Of a stretch of 64,000 nt of DNA, positions 44,091 to 53,481 are shown one piece after another (positions within the stretch are counted from its first letter, which is position 1; each line of letters starts with the position of its first letter). The position numbers and the translations under genes were made by a program. The stretch is taken from NCBI GenBank assembly GCA_003402735.1, contig QQNE01000002.1:1-64000 (forward strand), given 5' to 3'. Under the pieces are notes generated by a model. The model saw only the letters and a program-made list of their open reading frames with translations, had not been told where the DNA came from and ran no database searches. The DNA comes from Verrucomicrobiota bacterium. GTDB lineage: Bacteria; Verrucomicrobiota; Verrucomicrobiia; Verrucomicrobiales; DEV007.

Positions 44091-45407
44091 TTGCGGTCGC
44101 TTTTGAAAGCTCTCATCGCCCAGCTCCCGTTCAGCCTGTTCCTGAGCCTGCGTTATCTGCGGCCAAAGCGGACCTTCGTCTCCGTGATCACGTTGATCTC
44201 GGTGCTGGGGGTCACCCTGGGCGTTTGGATCCTGACCACGGTCATTGCCATCATGACCGGGTTCAACATCCAGATGCGCGAACGAATTCTGGGCACCCAG
44301 GCGCACCTGACCCTGCAACTTCCCCGGGCAGCCCCAATCCAAACCTGGCCAGAGTTGTGCAAGGAACTTCTGGCGGTCCCGGGCGTGAAGGACGTGGCGC
44401 CATTCGTGGAGGGTCAGGCGGTGCTCGACTACCACAACATCGTTTGGGTGGTGCGTGTAGTGGGCGTCGCACCCCGGCCAGGAGCCATCCAGAACAAGTT
44501 GCAAGCCTTGATTCCGCCTCCGGAATCTTTCCGCACCTTCGGCGCGTTTGATCTCTCGGACGATTACGTCATCCTCGGTCGTTTGCTGGCCGATGGCATG
44601 AGCATTCCCGTGGGCGAAACCATCATCCTCCATTCCGTGGCCAACGGCCGCGAAATCCTCGATGCCAGCAACGAAGGCCGTGAGCCGCGCCAGATGATTC
44701 TACCGGCGGAACTGAAGGTCACCGGCATTTATCAAAACGACGACGAAGAACCGGATTCCCCGATGGTCTACGTGCCGTTGGAAGTGGCGCAACCGCTCTT
44801 TGAAAATCCCGGCACCGTCAACGGCGTGGACGTGGAACTGGAAAATCCCTACCAGGTGCAACTGGTCAAGGCCACCCTAACCAAACGCTTCCCCGACTAC
44901 GAGTGGACCAGTTGGATCGACCGCAACGCCGCCGAGTTCAACGCGGTCGCCCAGGAACGCACCAACATGTATTTCCTGCTCTTCATGATCATGGTGGTGG
45001 CCGCTTTCTGCATCACGAACACAATGATCACGGTGACCACGCAAAAACGGCACGAGATCGGCCTCATGCGCGCCGTGGGCGCCCACAAAAATCAAGTCGT
45101 CGCGGCGTTCCTCTGGCAGGGATTTTCGGTCGGGCTCATCGGAACCGGAACCGGTCTGTTCCTGGCTTTCGGCACGCTCTGTTTTCGCCGCTACATCGTC
45201 CGGGGCCTCGGCTGGGCTTTCGGCATGGATCCCTACGATCCCGGCCTGGCCTTCCTCTGGAATCTGCCGGCCAAAATCACCGCCCTGGATCTGAGCGTGA
45301 TCAGCGCCGGAGCTTTCCTCGCCAGTGCCGTGGCCGCCCTGTTGCCGGCCACCCTCGCCGCGGACCTGGACCCCGCCTCGGCCTTGCGAAACCAGACCAC
45401 CGCCTAA
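44091..45407 (+). CDS. LolC/LolE-family ABC transporter permease, first of a tandem pair
   Basis: Inner-membrane permease of the lipoprotein-releasing type. SLFLSLRYLRPKRTFVSVITLISVLGVTLGVW is the family N terminus (LRYLRAKR.. then TM1). A periplasmic domain of ~220 residues follows, then three C-terminal helices (FLLFMIMVVAAFCITNTMITV, QGFSVGLIGTGTGLFLAFGTL, LSVISAGAFLASAVAALLPA). A stop lies just upstream of the TTG at 44091, and no in-frame ATG precedes the conserved start, so a TTG start is likely. The partner ATPase LolD is not next to it. 13 bp before a paralogous gene, with which it should form a heterodimer. Confidence 0.88.
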   Translation: MRSLLKALIAQLPFSLFLSLRYLRPKRTFVSVITLISVLGVTLGVWILTTVIAIMTGFNIQMRERILGTQAHLTLQLPRAAPIQTWPELCKELLAVPGVKDVAPFVEGQAVLDYHNIVWVVRVVGVAPRPGAIQNKLQALIPPPESFRTFGAFDLSDDYVILGRLLADGMSIPVGETIILHSVANGREILDASNEGREPRQMILPAELKVTGIYQNDDEEPDSPMVYVPLEVAQPLFENPGTVNGVDVELENPYQVQLVKATLTKRFPDYEWTSWIDRNAAEFNAVAQERTNMYFLLFMIMVVAAFCITNTMITVTTQKRHEIGLMRAVGAHKNQVVAAFLWQGFSVGLIGTGTGLFLAFGTLCFRRYIVRGLGWAFGMDPYDPGLAFLWNLPAKITALDLSVISAGAFLASAVAALLPATLAADLDPASALRNQTTA

Positions 45408-45420
45408 TCCACCTCCGCCG

Positions 45421-46704
45421 ATGCCTCGCCGCTGGTTTCCTCCTTTCAGCCTGTTTCTCGCCCTTCGCTTTCTCCGGCCAAAACGGAACTTCGTCTCGTT
45501 GATCACCATCTTGTCGATCATCGGTGTGGCCCTCGGAGTGCAGGTGCTCGTCTTCGTCGTCGCCATCATGACCGGCTACGATGTCCGAATGCGCCAGACC
45601 GTTCTCGGTTTTGAACCTCACCTGGATCTCCAACAACCGCGACCGATCGAGAACTGGCCGGAACTTCTCGAGCTCGTCCGGAAAAACCCCGAGGTCACCG
45701 ACGCCGCGCCGTTCACAAGGGGTCAACTGGTTCTGGACGTCCATCGCCAATTGCGCGCGGTTCGCGTCCAAGGATTGGAACCGCAACCGGGCCCCATTCT
45801 GGATCGGCTCAAACGCCTGGTCCGCGAAGGAGAGGGAACCTTCGACCTCTCCGGAGACACCGTGGTGGTCGGCAGGGCGCTGGCGCGGAAATTGGGGATC
45901 AAAGTGGGCGACACGGTCATCCTGCATTCCTTGGCCAATGGCCGCCAGATGCTCGAAGCACAACGGGAGGGCCGGCAACCGGAAGATCTCATCGTCCCCG
46001 CGGAACTCACGGTCTCGGGGATCTTCGATTCCGGTCGTTACAGTTACGACGTGCAGACCATTTTCATCCCGCTTCAAACCGGTCAAACCCTCTACAGCCT
46101 GCAAGGCGCCGTTCACGGGCTCATCGCCCAGGTGCGAAATCCTTACGAGGCCGGCCTGGTCCGGGACCAACTGCGCCTGGCCATCCCGCCACCGCTCGAA
46201 ATCTACAGCTGGATGGATCGCAACCGGGCCAAGTTCGAGTTCATTGCTTCCAACCGTCTGCTGATCTATTTTCTGATGTTCATGATCGTCATCGCCGCCG
46301 GTTTTTCGATCATGAACACCATGATCACCGTGACGACACAAAAACGCCGGGAGATCGGCATCATCAAAGCGGTCGGCGCGCGCATGGATCAAATTGTCCA
46401 CGTGTTTCTGGGGCAAGGACTGGCCGTGGGCGCCATCGGCACGGCGTTGGGCCTCCTCATCGGAATCCTGCTTCTCGCCTTTCGCCAGCCCCTTCGGGAA
46501 GGCCTGGCCCAATTCACCCAACGCGAAATTTTCTCCGCCGAAGTTTATGATTTTTACGATCTTCCGGCGCACCTCGCCGCCACCGATTTGGTGGTGATCT
46601 GCGGGGGCGCTTTTTTCGCCTGTGCGTTTTCCTCATTGCTTCCAGCGTATCTTGCGGCACGGCTGGATGCCGCCCGAGCCCTTCGCAATGAATCCTCGGT
46701 TTGA
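45421..46704 (+). CDS. LolC/LolE-family ABC transporter permease, second of a tandem pair
   Basis: From ATG 45421 (PRRWFPPFSLFLALRFLRPKRNF) the 427-residue protein repeats the plan of its neighbour: TM1 LITILSIIGVALGVQVLVFVVAIMTGYD, periplasmic domain, and three C-terminal helices beginning LIYFLMFMIVIAAGFSIMNTMITV. The two proteins align along their whole length and come from a gene duplication. LolC and LolE move lipoproteins from the inner membrane to LolA using LolD ATP hydrolysis; alternatively the pair may belong to a MacB-like exporter. The track start at 45325 is read from the end of the upstream gene and is not used. Confidence 0.9.
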   Translation: MPRRWFPPFSLFLALRFLRPKRNFVSLITILSIIGVALGVQVLVFVVAIMTGYDVRMRQTVLGFEPHLDLQQPRPIENWPELLELVRKNPEVTDAAPFTRGQLVLDVHRQLRAVRVQGLEPQPGPILDRLKRLVREGEGTFDLSGDTVVVGRALARKLGIKVGDTVILHSLANGRQMLEAQREGRQPEDLIVPAELTVSGIFDSGRYSYDVQTIFIPLQTGQTLYSLQGAVHGLIAQVRNPYEAGLVRDQLRLAIPPPLEIYSWMDRNRAKFEFIASNRLLIYFLMFMIVIAAGFSIMNTMITVTTQKRREIGIIKAVGARMDQIVHVFLGQGLAVGAIGTALGLLIGILLLAFRQPLREGLAQFTQREIFSAEVYDFYDLPAHLAATDLVVICGGAFFACAFSSLLPAYLAARLDAARALRNESSV

Positions 46705-46725
46705 TCCTTCCCTTCCCCAGAGCGC

Positions 46726-47571
46726 ATGCAGATTTACGTCGGAAAAAACGGTCAACAGCTCGGTCCATACACCCTCTTGCAGATCAACGAGATGCTGGAA
46801 GCCGGGGAGGTTAACGGGGACACCCTCGGTTGGATGCCGGGTGAATCCGGATGGAAGCCGCTGCGGGAGTTGCCTCCGGTTCTCAGCTTGATTCAATCCA
46901 TCGAAAAAGGAAAACTCGATGCCGAGCTGGCCAGGTCAGATCGGCCCACCCTCCCCCCGCCTTCGTCCATTCCACCCCAGCGGCTGCCTTCCCACGCCAT
47001 CTCCCGGTTCGGCGCACGGATGATCGACCTGATGATTTTCCAGATCATCCTCAGTTCTGTCTGGATCTTGCCTGACCCGCCACAGAGCATGCCGAACCCG
47101 GACGATTATGAAAACTTCCGCGACTTCTTTGCCGCGCTCTGGAAGGTTTCCCAAGACACCAGCAATACCGAGCAACTGGAGTATGCATGGAAGGTGCTCT
47201 ACTTCCAGCTCGGCAGTGTGTTCGCCTGGCAATTGATCGAGCCGATCTTTCTGGCCCTGACCTCGACCACTTTCGGCAAATGGATCTTCCGGCTTCGCGT
47301 CAGCGGGCCCGACGGCGGCAGACCGGGCTTTTTCCGCTGCCTTTACCGTTCCGTCCTGTTGTTTCTCTTTGGAATGGGCGCGGGTTTTGAACCTTTGCGT
47401 TGGATCGCCAACTTTTTTGCCTTCTTTCGCATCCAAAACAGCGGCGTCGCGTTCTGGGATGAACAGGCACACACCCGGGTGGATCAAGACCCGGTCGGAC
47501 CAGGCCGATCCCTCCTCGTTCTCCTCGTCCTCATTGCTCTCATGGCCGCGGATTACTTTTTGCCACGATAA
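46726..47571 (+). CDS. GYF_2-RDD domain membrane protein
   Basis: A 281-residue protein with two parts. Residues 1-55 are a GYF_2 domain (YVGKNGQQLGPYTLLQINEMLEAGEVNGDTL.WMPG..GW). After a Pro-rich linker (RPTLPPPSSIPPQ) there is an RDD domain: ISRFGARMIDLMIFQIILSS (RxxARxxD start), TTFGKWIFRLRVSGPDGGRPGF and FRCLYRSVLLFLFGMG, with three or four membrane helices, ending SLLVLLVLIALMAADYFL. This fusion is common in PVC bacteria; the function is unknown. 21 bp after the LolE-like gene, so possibly the end of the same operon. Confidence 0.87.
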   Translation: MQIYVGKNGQQLGPYTLLQINEMLEAGEVNGDTLGWMPGESGWKPLRELPPVLSLIQSIEKGKLDAELARSDRPTLPPPSSIPPQRLPSHAISRFGARMIDLMIFQIILSSVWILPDPPQSMPNPDDYENFRDFFAALWKVSQDTSNTEQLEYAWKVLYFQLGSVFAWQLIEPIFLALTSTTFGKWIFRLRVSGPDGGRPGFFRCLYRSVLLFLFGMGAGFEPLRWIANFFAFFRIQNSGVAFWDEQAHTRVDQDPVGPGRSLLVLLVLIALMAADYFLPR

Positions 47572-47601
47572 ATCCCCAAGCCAGGTGCGGTGCTTTGGGT
47601 G

Positions 47602-48801
47602 ATGCCCCGTCACCCTGCTTCCCTCTACGCCAAGGCGACCCTCGCGCTTGCCTTGCTCTCCATCTCCACACCGTTTCCGACTTCGGCGGCCACGGCTGAG
47701 GTGCTGGAAATCAAGACCATCAGCTGGCAACCCGAGCTCTACCACGGCTGGCCGACCCTGGTCCGGCGAACCAACGGCGATCTCTGGGTCTCCTGGTCCG
47801 GCGGCAGGGAATCCCATGTCTGTCCCTTTGGGCAGGTCCATTCCATGCTCTCCCGGGACGATGGCCACACCTGGAGTTGGCCGCGCATCCTCTTGGACAG
47901 CCCCATCGACGACCGAGACTCCGGCATCGCCGAAACAGCCAAGGGCTCCCTGTTGGTCACCACTTTCACCTCGCTCGCTTACGAAGATTCCCTGAAAAAG
48001 GCGCTCCAACTGGCGGAGCACACGGACAAAGGATGGATCCACAAATCCATGCCAGCCGCCCAACTGGCGCGGTGGCAGGCAGTTCACGAACGGTTGGATG
48101 ACCGGGCCCGCCAAGCCGAACTCGGCCAGTGGCTGATCCGCTCAACCGATGGAGGCATCACGTGGTCCGCCCGGATCCCAACCCTGGTGAACAGTCCGCA
48201 CGGCCCCATCCAACTGCGAGACGGACGGCTCCTTTATGCCGGCAAGGAACTTTGGAACAAAGAGCGCCGCATCGGCGTTTGTGAGTCTCTCGATGACGGA
48301 CAAACTTGGCGTTGGCTGGCGGAAATCCCAGCCCGTCCCGGGGATGATGTCCGCAATAGCTACCATGAACTGCATGCCGTGGAAGCCGCCGACGGCACGA
48401 TTTTGGCCCAGATCCGAAACCACAACCAAGCCAACGCCGGTGAAACGCTGCAGTCGGAATCCTCGGATGGCGGAAAAACCTGGACCCAGCCGCATCCCAT
48501 TGGAGTCTGGGGATTGCCCTCCCATTTGCTGCGACTTCGTGACGGACGTCTGCTGATGACCTATGGACACCGGCGCCCACCTTACGGAAATCAGGCGCGT
48601 TTGAGCGCCGATCACGGCAAGACATGGGGACATCCCATGATTCTGTCCGCAGACGGAACCGGGGGAGACCTTGGATATCCCAGCAGCGTTGAGTTGGGAG
48701 ACGGAACGCTGCTGACGGTGTGGTATGAGAACTCGATCCGGACCGAACCGCAACCGACGCGAGCGGTGCTCCGTCAAGCCCATTGGAAGCTGGTGCCGTG
48801 A
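47602..48801 (+). CDS. secreted sialidase-like protein with Asp-boxes
   Basis: A ~400-residue exported six-bladed propeller. Signal peptide ALALLSISTPFPTSAAT. Five Asp-box motifs (SxDxGxTW) are spread through it: SRDDGHTWSWP, STDGGITWSAR, SLDDGQTWRWL, SSDGGKTWTQP and SADHGKTWGHP. These mark sialidase/neuraminidase-type folds (exo-alpha-sialidase/BNR family); the catalytic Tyr/Glu pair was not located with certainty, and an Arg triad is not obvious, so enzyme activity is likely but not shown. The start could be GTG 47590 or ATG 47602. It may remove terminal sugars from host or algal glycans as part of the window's secreted set. Confidence 0.85.
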   Translation: MPRHPASLYAKATLALALLSISTPFPTSAATAEVLEIKTISWQPELYHGWPTLVRRTNGDLWVSWSGGRESHVCPFGQVHSMLSRDDGHTWSWPRILLDSPIDDRDSGIAETAKGSLLVTTFTSLAYEDSLKKALQLAEHTDKGWIHKSMPAAQLARWQAVHERLDDRARQAELGQWLIRSTDGGITWSARIPTLVNSPHGPIQLRDGRLLYAGKELWNKERRIGVCESLDDGQTWRWLAEIPARPGDDVRNSYHELHAVEAADGTILAQIRNHNQANAGETLQSESSDGGKTWTQPHPIGVWGLPSHLLRLRDGRLLMTYGHRRPPYGNQARLSADHGKTWGHPMILSADGTGGDLGYPSSVELGDGTLLTVWYENSIRTEPQPTRAVLRQAHWKLVP

Positions 48802-48847
48802 GGTGAAATTCAGTGGCATGGGTGGGGCTGTTAGGATATCGGAGCCC

Positions 48848-49420
48848 ATGGCACGCGATATCGTGTATTTTGACTTGGAAACCCAACGCACCGCGGGAGA
48901 CGTCGGCGGCTGGTCCGGAAAGGCCAAGATGGGCATGTCCATTGGCGTAACCTACAGCACCGCCGCCGGCCAATACCGGATCTTCAGGGAAAAAGACGCG
49001 GACGCCCTCGTGCAACAACTCCTGGCCGCGGATCTGGTGGTCGGGTTCAACCAGATCAATTTCGATTACGAGGTCCTCATGGCCTACACCATCTTCGACC
49101 TGCGGGAACAGTTGCGCAGCCTCGATCTCATGGTTGAGCTGGAACGCAGTCTCGATCACCGGCCCAAATTGGAAGCGGTTGCCATCGCTTCCCTCGGCGT
49201 TGGCAAAACCGCCGACGGCCTGCAAGCGATTCGCTGGTGGCAGGAAGGCAACCTCAGGGAAATCGCCCGTTACTGCTGCTTTGACGTGAAGGTCACCAAG
49301 ATGATCCACGAATATGGGGTGCAACACGGTCACGTGAAATACGTGGACAAATTCGGGCGGGTCCAGGCCATCCCGGTCGACTGGGGACGCACTGCCAAGG
49401 CCCAGACGCCCTCTTCGTAA
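48848..49420 (+). CDS. DEDD-type ribonuclease H-like exonuclease (YprB/DnaQ-like)
   Basis: A 190-residue protein from ATG 48848. ARDIVYFDLETQR gives the first DxE acid pair, AADLVVGFNQINFDYEVL the middle Asp, and IARYCCFDVKVTKMIHEYG the last conserved Asp, which is the DEDD pattern of 3'-5' exonucleases as in the YprB-like ribonuclease H group. The tail (YVDKFGRVQAIPVDWG) is not part of the catalytic core. Single-domain, cytosolic; the substrate (DNA or RNA) is unknown. The track start at 48725 lies inside the preceding gene and is not used. The gene lies 46 bp after the sialidase-like gene. Confidence 0.82.
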   Translation: MARDIVYFDLETQRTAGDVGGWSGKAKMGMSIGVTYSTAAGQYRIFREKDADALVQQLLAADLVVGFNQINFDYEVLMAYTIFDLREQLRSLDLMVELERSLDHRPKLEAVAIASLGVGKTADGLQAIRWWQEGNLREIARYCCFDVKVTKMIHEYGVQHGHVKYVDKFGRVQAIPVDWGRTAKAQTPSS

Positions 49421-49489
49421 GAGTCTGGTTGAACAGCGCAGCGATCATCGGAATGTTGTCCTTCCCGCTCTTCTCTGGGATACTGACCG

Positions 49490-51610
49490 ATGCCACTCAT
49501 GAAACCCCGCCTGCCCTTGGCGCTCCTTGCGCTCCTGTTCGCCAGCCTGACCAAGCCAGTCACAGCCGCCGACACCTATGATCTGGTAATTTACGGTGGA
49601 ACCTCCGCCGGCGTGATCGCCGCCGTGCAAGCCAAGCGGATGGGCAAAAGCGCGGTGATCGTTGGTCCCGACCGTCACCTCGGAGGTCTCTCCAGCGGTG
49701 GCCTAGGTTGGACCGATACCGGCAACAAGGCAGTGATCGGGGGCCTTTCCCGAGACTTCTATCATAGGATTTGGAAAGAATACCAAAAACAAGAAACTTG
49801 GAGATGGCAGAAACAGGAGGAATACGGAAACACGGGACAGGGCACACCCGCCATCGACGGTGCCAATCGCACCATGTGGATCTTCGAGCCACACGTTGCC
49901 GAAAAGGTATTCGAGGATTACGTCCGAGAATTTGAGATCCCCCTTTTCCGGGACGAATGGCTCGACCGTGAACATGGCGTCCGTGTGGAAAACGGTCGAA
50001 TCCAGGAAATCGCCATGCTGAGCGGCAAACGTTTTGCCGGACGCATGTTCATCGACGCCACTTACGAGGGCGATCTCATGGCCTCCGCCGGGGTTTCTTA
50101 TCAGGTGGGCCGCGAGGGAAAAGAGGTCTACGGCGAAGAATGGAACGGCGTCCAAGTGGGCATTCTCCATCACCGCCACCACTTTGGAGCCGTGGAGAAA
50201 CCGATCAGTGCCTACAAAACTCCCGGCGATCCCACGAGCGGCGTCCTGGCCCGCATTTCCCCGGAACCTCCCGGAGAACGCCACGCCGGGGATAAGCGCA
50301 TCCAGGCCTATTGCTTCCGCATGTGCCTGACGGATGATCCAAAAAATCGCATCCCCTTTCCGAAGCCTGACGGTTACAACCCCGCCCATTACGAATTGCT
50401 TGTCCGGGTTTTCGAAGCCGGTTGGCGGGAAACCTTTGAGAAATTCGACCCGATCCCGAATCACAAGACCGACACCAACAACCACGGCCCGTTCAGCACG
50501 GACAACATCGGGTTCAATCACGACTACCCGGAAGCGAGTTATGAGCGGCGCCGCGAAATCATCCGGGAACATGAGACCTACCAAAAAGGCTGGCTCTGGT
50601 TCATTGCCAATGATCCCCGCGTGCCGCCGGATGTGCAGCAGGAGATGAACCGCTGGGGATTGCCCAAGGATGAGTTCACCGACAACGCGAACTGGTCTCA
50701 CCAACTTTATATCCGCGAAGCGCGGCGCATGACCGGTAGCTTTGTGATGACCGAGCACGAACTGCTCAAGAAACGACCCACGCCCGATTCCGTGGGCATG
50801 GGTTCCTACACGATCGATTCTCACAACGTGCAGCGTTACATCACCCCAGAAGGAACCGTGCAGAACGAGGGCGATATCGGCGTCCACACCCGTGGCCCTT
50901 ACGAGATCGCTTATGGCTCTCTGATTCCCAGAAAAAACGAATCCACGAACTTGCTGGTTCCCGTCTGTGTCTCCAGCTCTCACATCGCTTTCGGTTCCAT
51001 CCGGATGGAACCGGTCTTCATGATTCTCGCGCAAAGCGCGGCCACCGCGGCGGTCATGGCCATCGATGCCAATCTGCCAGTGCAGGACGTTCCTTACCCT
51101 GCCTTGCGCGCCAAATTGGAAGCCGAAGGACAAATTCTTCATCACACCTCAACCACAACGGAAGCCGGGGCATCGCGCGCCATCGATCCAAAAACACTCC
51201 CGGGAATCGTGGTCGATGATGAAGATGCCGAGCTCCCGAGTGCCTGGAAACCGAGCCGCGCCGCATCCAGCTTCGTGGGCCAAGGCTACCGTCATGATGG
51301 CAAAAACAACGCCACCACCCTCTCCGCCCGTTTCCAAGCAACCCTTCCCAAACCCGCCCATTACGAGGTCCGCCTTTTTTGGCCCCCCAACGCCAACCGC
51401 GCCAGCAAAGTTCCGGTCACGATTGAACATGCTTCCGGCAAGAAAACCCAACTCATCGACCAACGGACCTCACCGGATCCGAAACGCCCATTCCTTGTCC
51501 TCGGAAAATTTCCCTTCGCCCCGGACCAACCGGCGGCAGTAATCATCAGCAACGAAGGCGCAGATGGCTACGTGGTCATCGACGCCGTTCAATGGGTCGA
51601 AGTGCCCTGA
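49490..51610 (+). CDS. secreted FAD-dependent oxidoreductase with golvesin-like C-terminal domain
   Basis: A 706-residue exported protein. Signal peptide PLALLALLFASLTKPVTAAD, then YDLVIYGGTSAGVIAAVQAKRMGKSAVIVG (FAD-binding start of the FAD_oxidored family) and GGLSSGGLGWTDTG, with the later ATYEGDLMASAGVSYQVG. The last ~130 residues (VVDDEDAELPSAWKPS ... AAVIISNEGADGYVVIDAVQWV) form a beta-sandwich like the golvesin/xanthan-lyase C-terminal domain, often used for carbohydrate binding. Such fusions are characteristic of Planctomycetota and Verrucomicrobiota and are linked to polysaccharide breakdown, though no reaction has been firmly assigned. The start could be ATG 49490 or 49499. Confidence 0.88.
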   Translation: MPLMKPRLPLALLALLFASLTKPVTAADTYDLVIYGGTSAGVIAAVQAKRMGKSAVIVGPDRHLGGLSSGGLGWTDTGNKAVIGGLSRDFYHRIWKEYQKQETWRWQKQEEYGNTGQGTPAIDGANRTMWIFEPHVAEKVFEDYVREFEIPLFRDEWLDREHGVRVENGRIQEIAMLSGKRFAGRMFIDATYEGDLMASAGVSYQVGREGKEVYGEEWNGVQVGILHHRHHFGAVEKPISAYKTPGDPTSGVLARISPEPPGERHAGDKRIQAYCFRMCLTDDPKNRIPFPKPDGYNPAHYELLVRVFEAGWRETFEKFDPIPNHKTDTNNHGPFSTDNIGFNHDYPEASYERRREIIREHETYQKGWLWFIANDPRVPPDVQQEMNRWGLPKDEFTDNANWSHQLYIREARRMTGSFVMTEHELLKKRPTPDSVGMGSYTIDSHNVQRYITPEGTVQNEGDIGVHTRGPYEIAYGSLIPRKNESTNLLVPVCVSSSHIAFGSIRMEPVFMILAQSAATAAVMAIDANLPVQDVPYPALRAKLEAEGQILHHTSTTTEAGASRAIDPKTLPGIVVDDEDAELPSAWKPSRAASSFVGQGYRHDGKNNATTLSARFQATLPKPAHYEVRLFWPPNANRASKVPVTIEHASGKKTQLIDQRTSPDPKRPFLVLGKFPFAPDQPAAVIISNEGADGYVVIDAVQWVEVP

Positions 51611-51770
51611 TCCATTCCACACCAAAAGATGGACGCAGAGGTTGCGGCGGACACTCCCCTCCCCTGCCGCCAAAATCGGCAAAGTTCGGACCAGAGGATG
51701 CCGGGTCATGAATTCCTGGGATCTTTGATCTCAAATCACCCGGTGATTCACCGTTCCTGCGGCAGGGGTC

Positions 51771-52040
51771 CGGCGACGATGAAAGATTCCTGTCCAGCGA
51801 CAATTAAACCTAGATTCCGGAATGTTCTGGGCTCGCACGAAGGCGCAAAGACACAAAGAAAGCGGAGGGAAACGAAGTTTGGGAAACCTGCCGATTCACC
51901 CTGAATGGGCTCTGGACTTACTGCCCGAAAGCTCTGTGAACCGGCTTCCGCTTCGTGCCTTAGTGGCTTTGTGCGAGCCTTTCAATGTCCTTTCTAGGCT
52001 AAAAATTCCCCCAGCGACAATGAAAACCGACCCCTGGCGA
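51771..52040 (+). repeat. degenerate direct repeats flanking the MITE-like element
   Basis: CCAGCGACAAT occurs exactly at 51794-51804 and at 52011-52021, one copy on each side of the palindromic element. Looser copies (CCGGCGACGATGAAA from 51773; CTGGCGACC near 52034) lie next to them. The pattern suggests an older short repeat array that was interrupted by the element. Confidence 0.5.
51809..51998. mobile_element. MITE-like palindromic repeat element (~190 bp)
   Basis: The two ends form an imperfect terminal inverted repeat of about 50 bp. The left end starts CCTAGA and reaches GGCTCGCACGAAGGCGCAAAG; the right end, reverse-complemented, also starts CCTAGA and reaches GGCTCGCACAAAGCCACTAAG. 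Both continue with a CACRAAG-type unit and CGGAGG/CGGAAG. No transposase is inside, so it is non-autonomous or a REP-like interspersed repeat. Similar 'cacgaaggcacgaag' sequences are common intergenic repeats in related genomes (recollection, not checked). Confidence 0.6.
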
Positions 52041-52294
52041 CCCTTCCCAATGCAACGCAACAAACTCCGGTTCTGACAGCGCGCGCTTGCGGCGGAGGGA
52101 GAGAGCGAGCCTGGCGCCGCTAATTGAGCGACCGACCGAAGACCCTGAGCCTCCGCGAAAAGCGATCCGGCCCTGCCACTCACCCGAGCGACAGAGCCGG
52201 AATCGTTGCGTATAGCGCCCCCCGGTCCACCACACCATGGGGGCTTACCATGAGAAAAAGCCAAAGGAAGAGACGCGTTTCACTGACGCCACCT

Positions 52295-53407
52295 TCACTT
52301 TTTCTTGTTCGCGGCCAGCTCGTCCAGTTTGGCTTTCACCGCCGTTTCGATGTCGGCATACAGGACCGGATCCGCCTTCAGCGCATCCTTGGCGGCATCC
52401 CGCCCCTGGGCGACCTGGGTTCCCTTATAACTGAACCAACTCCCGCGCTTTTGGATGATTTCATACTCCAGCGCCAGATCGATGAGCGAACCCACGGAAG
52501 AAATTCCCTCCGCATACATGATATCGAACTCAGCTTCCGTGTAAGGGGCCGCCACCTTGTTCTTGACCACCTTGATCTTGGTGCGGCTTCCGGTGACTGT
52601 GCCATCCGAATTCTTGATGCTGCCAATGCGCCGGATATCCACCCGGATGGATGCGTAGAACTTAAGAGCACGGCCGCCCGGCGTGGTTTCGGGGCTGCCG
52701 AACATCACCCCCACCTTTTCACGAATCTGGTTAGTGAACACGGCGCACGTTCGGGCCTTGGAAATCATCGAAGTGAGCTTCCGAAGCGCCGCGCTCATGA
52801 GTCGTGCCTGGGCCCCGACGGTGGTGTCCCCGATTTCACCATCCAATTCCGCTTTGGTCACCAGGGCCGCCACCGAGTCGAGGACGATGATGTCCAAGGC
52901 GTTGGACCGGACGAGCGTTTCCACGATGCGAAGCGCCTCTTCCCCAGAACTAGGTTGAGAGACAAGAAGCTCTTCCATGTTCACCCCAAGTTGCCGGGCG
53001 TAGGTCGGATCTAACGCATGTTCCACGTCGACGAACCCGGCCAGACCACCCGCTTTCTGTGCCTGGGCGATCGCGGTCAATGTGAGAGTCGTCTTCCCGG
53101 AGGATTCCGGTCCAAAGATCTCCACGATGCGTCCACGAGGGAAACCACCGACCCCGAGGGCCCGATCAATGAGCACATTGCCGGTCGGGATGACTTCGAT
53201 ATCGGCGTGACTCTCGTCACCGAGGCGCATGATCGCGCCCTCACCGTAATCCTTTTGGATCTGCGAAATCGCGAGATCGAGGTTTTTGGCCCGAGCCTCA
53301 AAAAGACGCTTGGAGTTGGGATCGTCCGCAGGCGGATTGACTTTCGGATTCACCATGGAAATCGGTGCGATGTTGGGAATGACTGGAGGTTCGATGACGG
53401 CGGTCAT
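52295..53407 (-). CDS. recA: recombinase RecA
   Basis: Homologous recombination and SOS co-protease. GPESSGKT (Walker A) is at residues 99-106, [10 protein letters not shown] follows, [31 protein letters not shown] contains the loop L2 region, and the C-terminal domain is present. The 370-residue protein carries a Pro-rich N-terminal extension of ~30 residues ([24 protein letters not shown]) compared with E. coli RecA. The C terminus is less acidic than usual and ends in Lys (ELAANKKK). Start ATG 53407; the track ORF above this is read through the promoter. The 101-bp upstream gap has LexA-like half-sites. Confidence 0.98.
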   Translation of the reverse strand: MTAVIEPPVIPNIAPISMVNPKVNPPADDPNSKRLFEARAKNLDLAISQIQKDYGEGAIMRLGDESHADIEVIPTGNVLIDRALGVGGFPRGRIVEIFGPESSGKTTLTLTAIAQAQKAGGLAGFVDVEHALDPTYARQLGVNMEELLVSQPSSGEEALRIVETLVRSNALDIIVLDSVAALVTKAELDGEIGDTTVGAQARLMSAALRKLTSMISKARTCAVFTNQIREKVGVMFGSPETTPGGRALKFYASIRVDIRRIGSIKNSDGTVTGSRTKIKVVKNKVAAPYTEAEFDIMYAEGISSVGSLIDLALEYEIIQKRGSWFSYKGTQVAQGRDAAKDALKADPVLYADIETAVKAKLDELAANKKK

Positions 53408-53438
53408 GATTCTTTCGTTGGTATAGGTTGAGGATGCA

Positions 53439-53481
53439 AGTTGGATTGAACAGATGTTGGATACATCGCATGAACACGTTC
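53439..53481 (-). promoter_or_regulatory. possible LexA-type operator of recA
   Basis: On the minus strand TGTTC-AATC-CAACT (53452-53439) lies 31 bp upstream of the recA ATG. It matches one half of the TGTTC-N4-GAACA LexA motif recalled for Verrucomicrobia exactly and the other half at three of five bases. GAAC-AC-GTTC (53472-53481) is a nearby palindrome. Neither is a perfect site. Confidence 0.35.

Larger units (their letters stand above)
51611..52294. other. 684-bp non-coding region between the FAD oxidoreductase and recA
   Basis: No convincing gene: the track frames here are short and lack start signals or family likeness. It contains a stem-loop right after the oxidoreductase stop (TGCCG..CGGCA at 51665-51681), a 13-bp palindrome CGGTGATTCACCG (51741-51753), the MITE-like element at 51809-51998, and degenerate short direct repeats on both sides of it. 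The rest seems to be unconstrained sequence. Confidence 0.6.

Noticed and set aside
52124-53014. 296-residue plus-strand frame over the end of recA
   Set aside because: Antisense to recA; no independent support.
53019-53034. A fourth parS-like sequence TGTTCCACGTCGACGA within recA
   Set aside because: Only 13 of 16 positions fit and the palindrome is broken; the DNA encodes the universally conserved RecA segment [10 protein letters not shown], so it is explained by coding.
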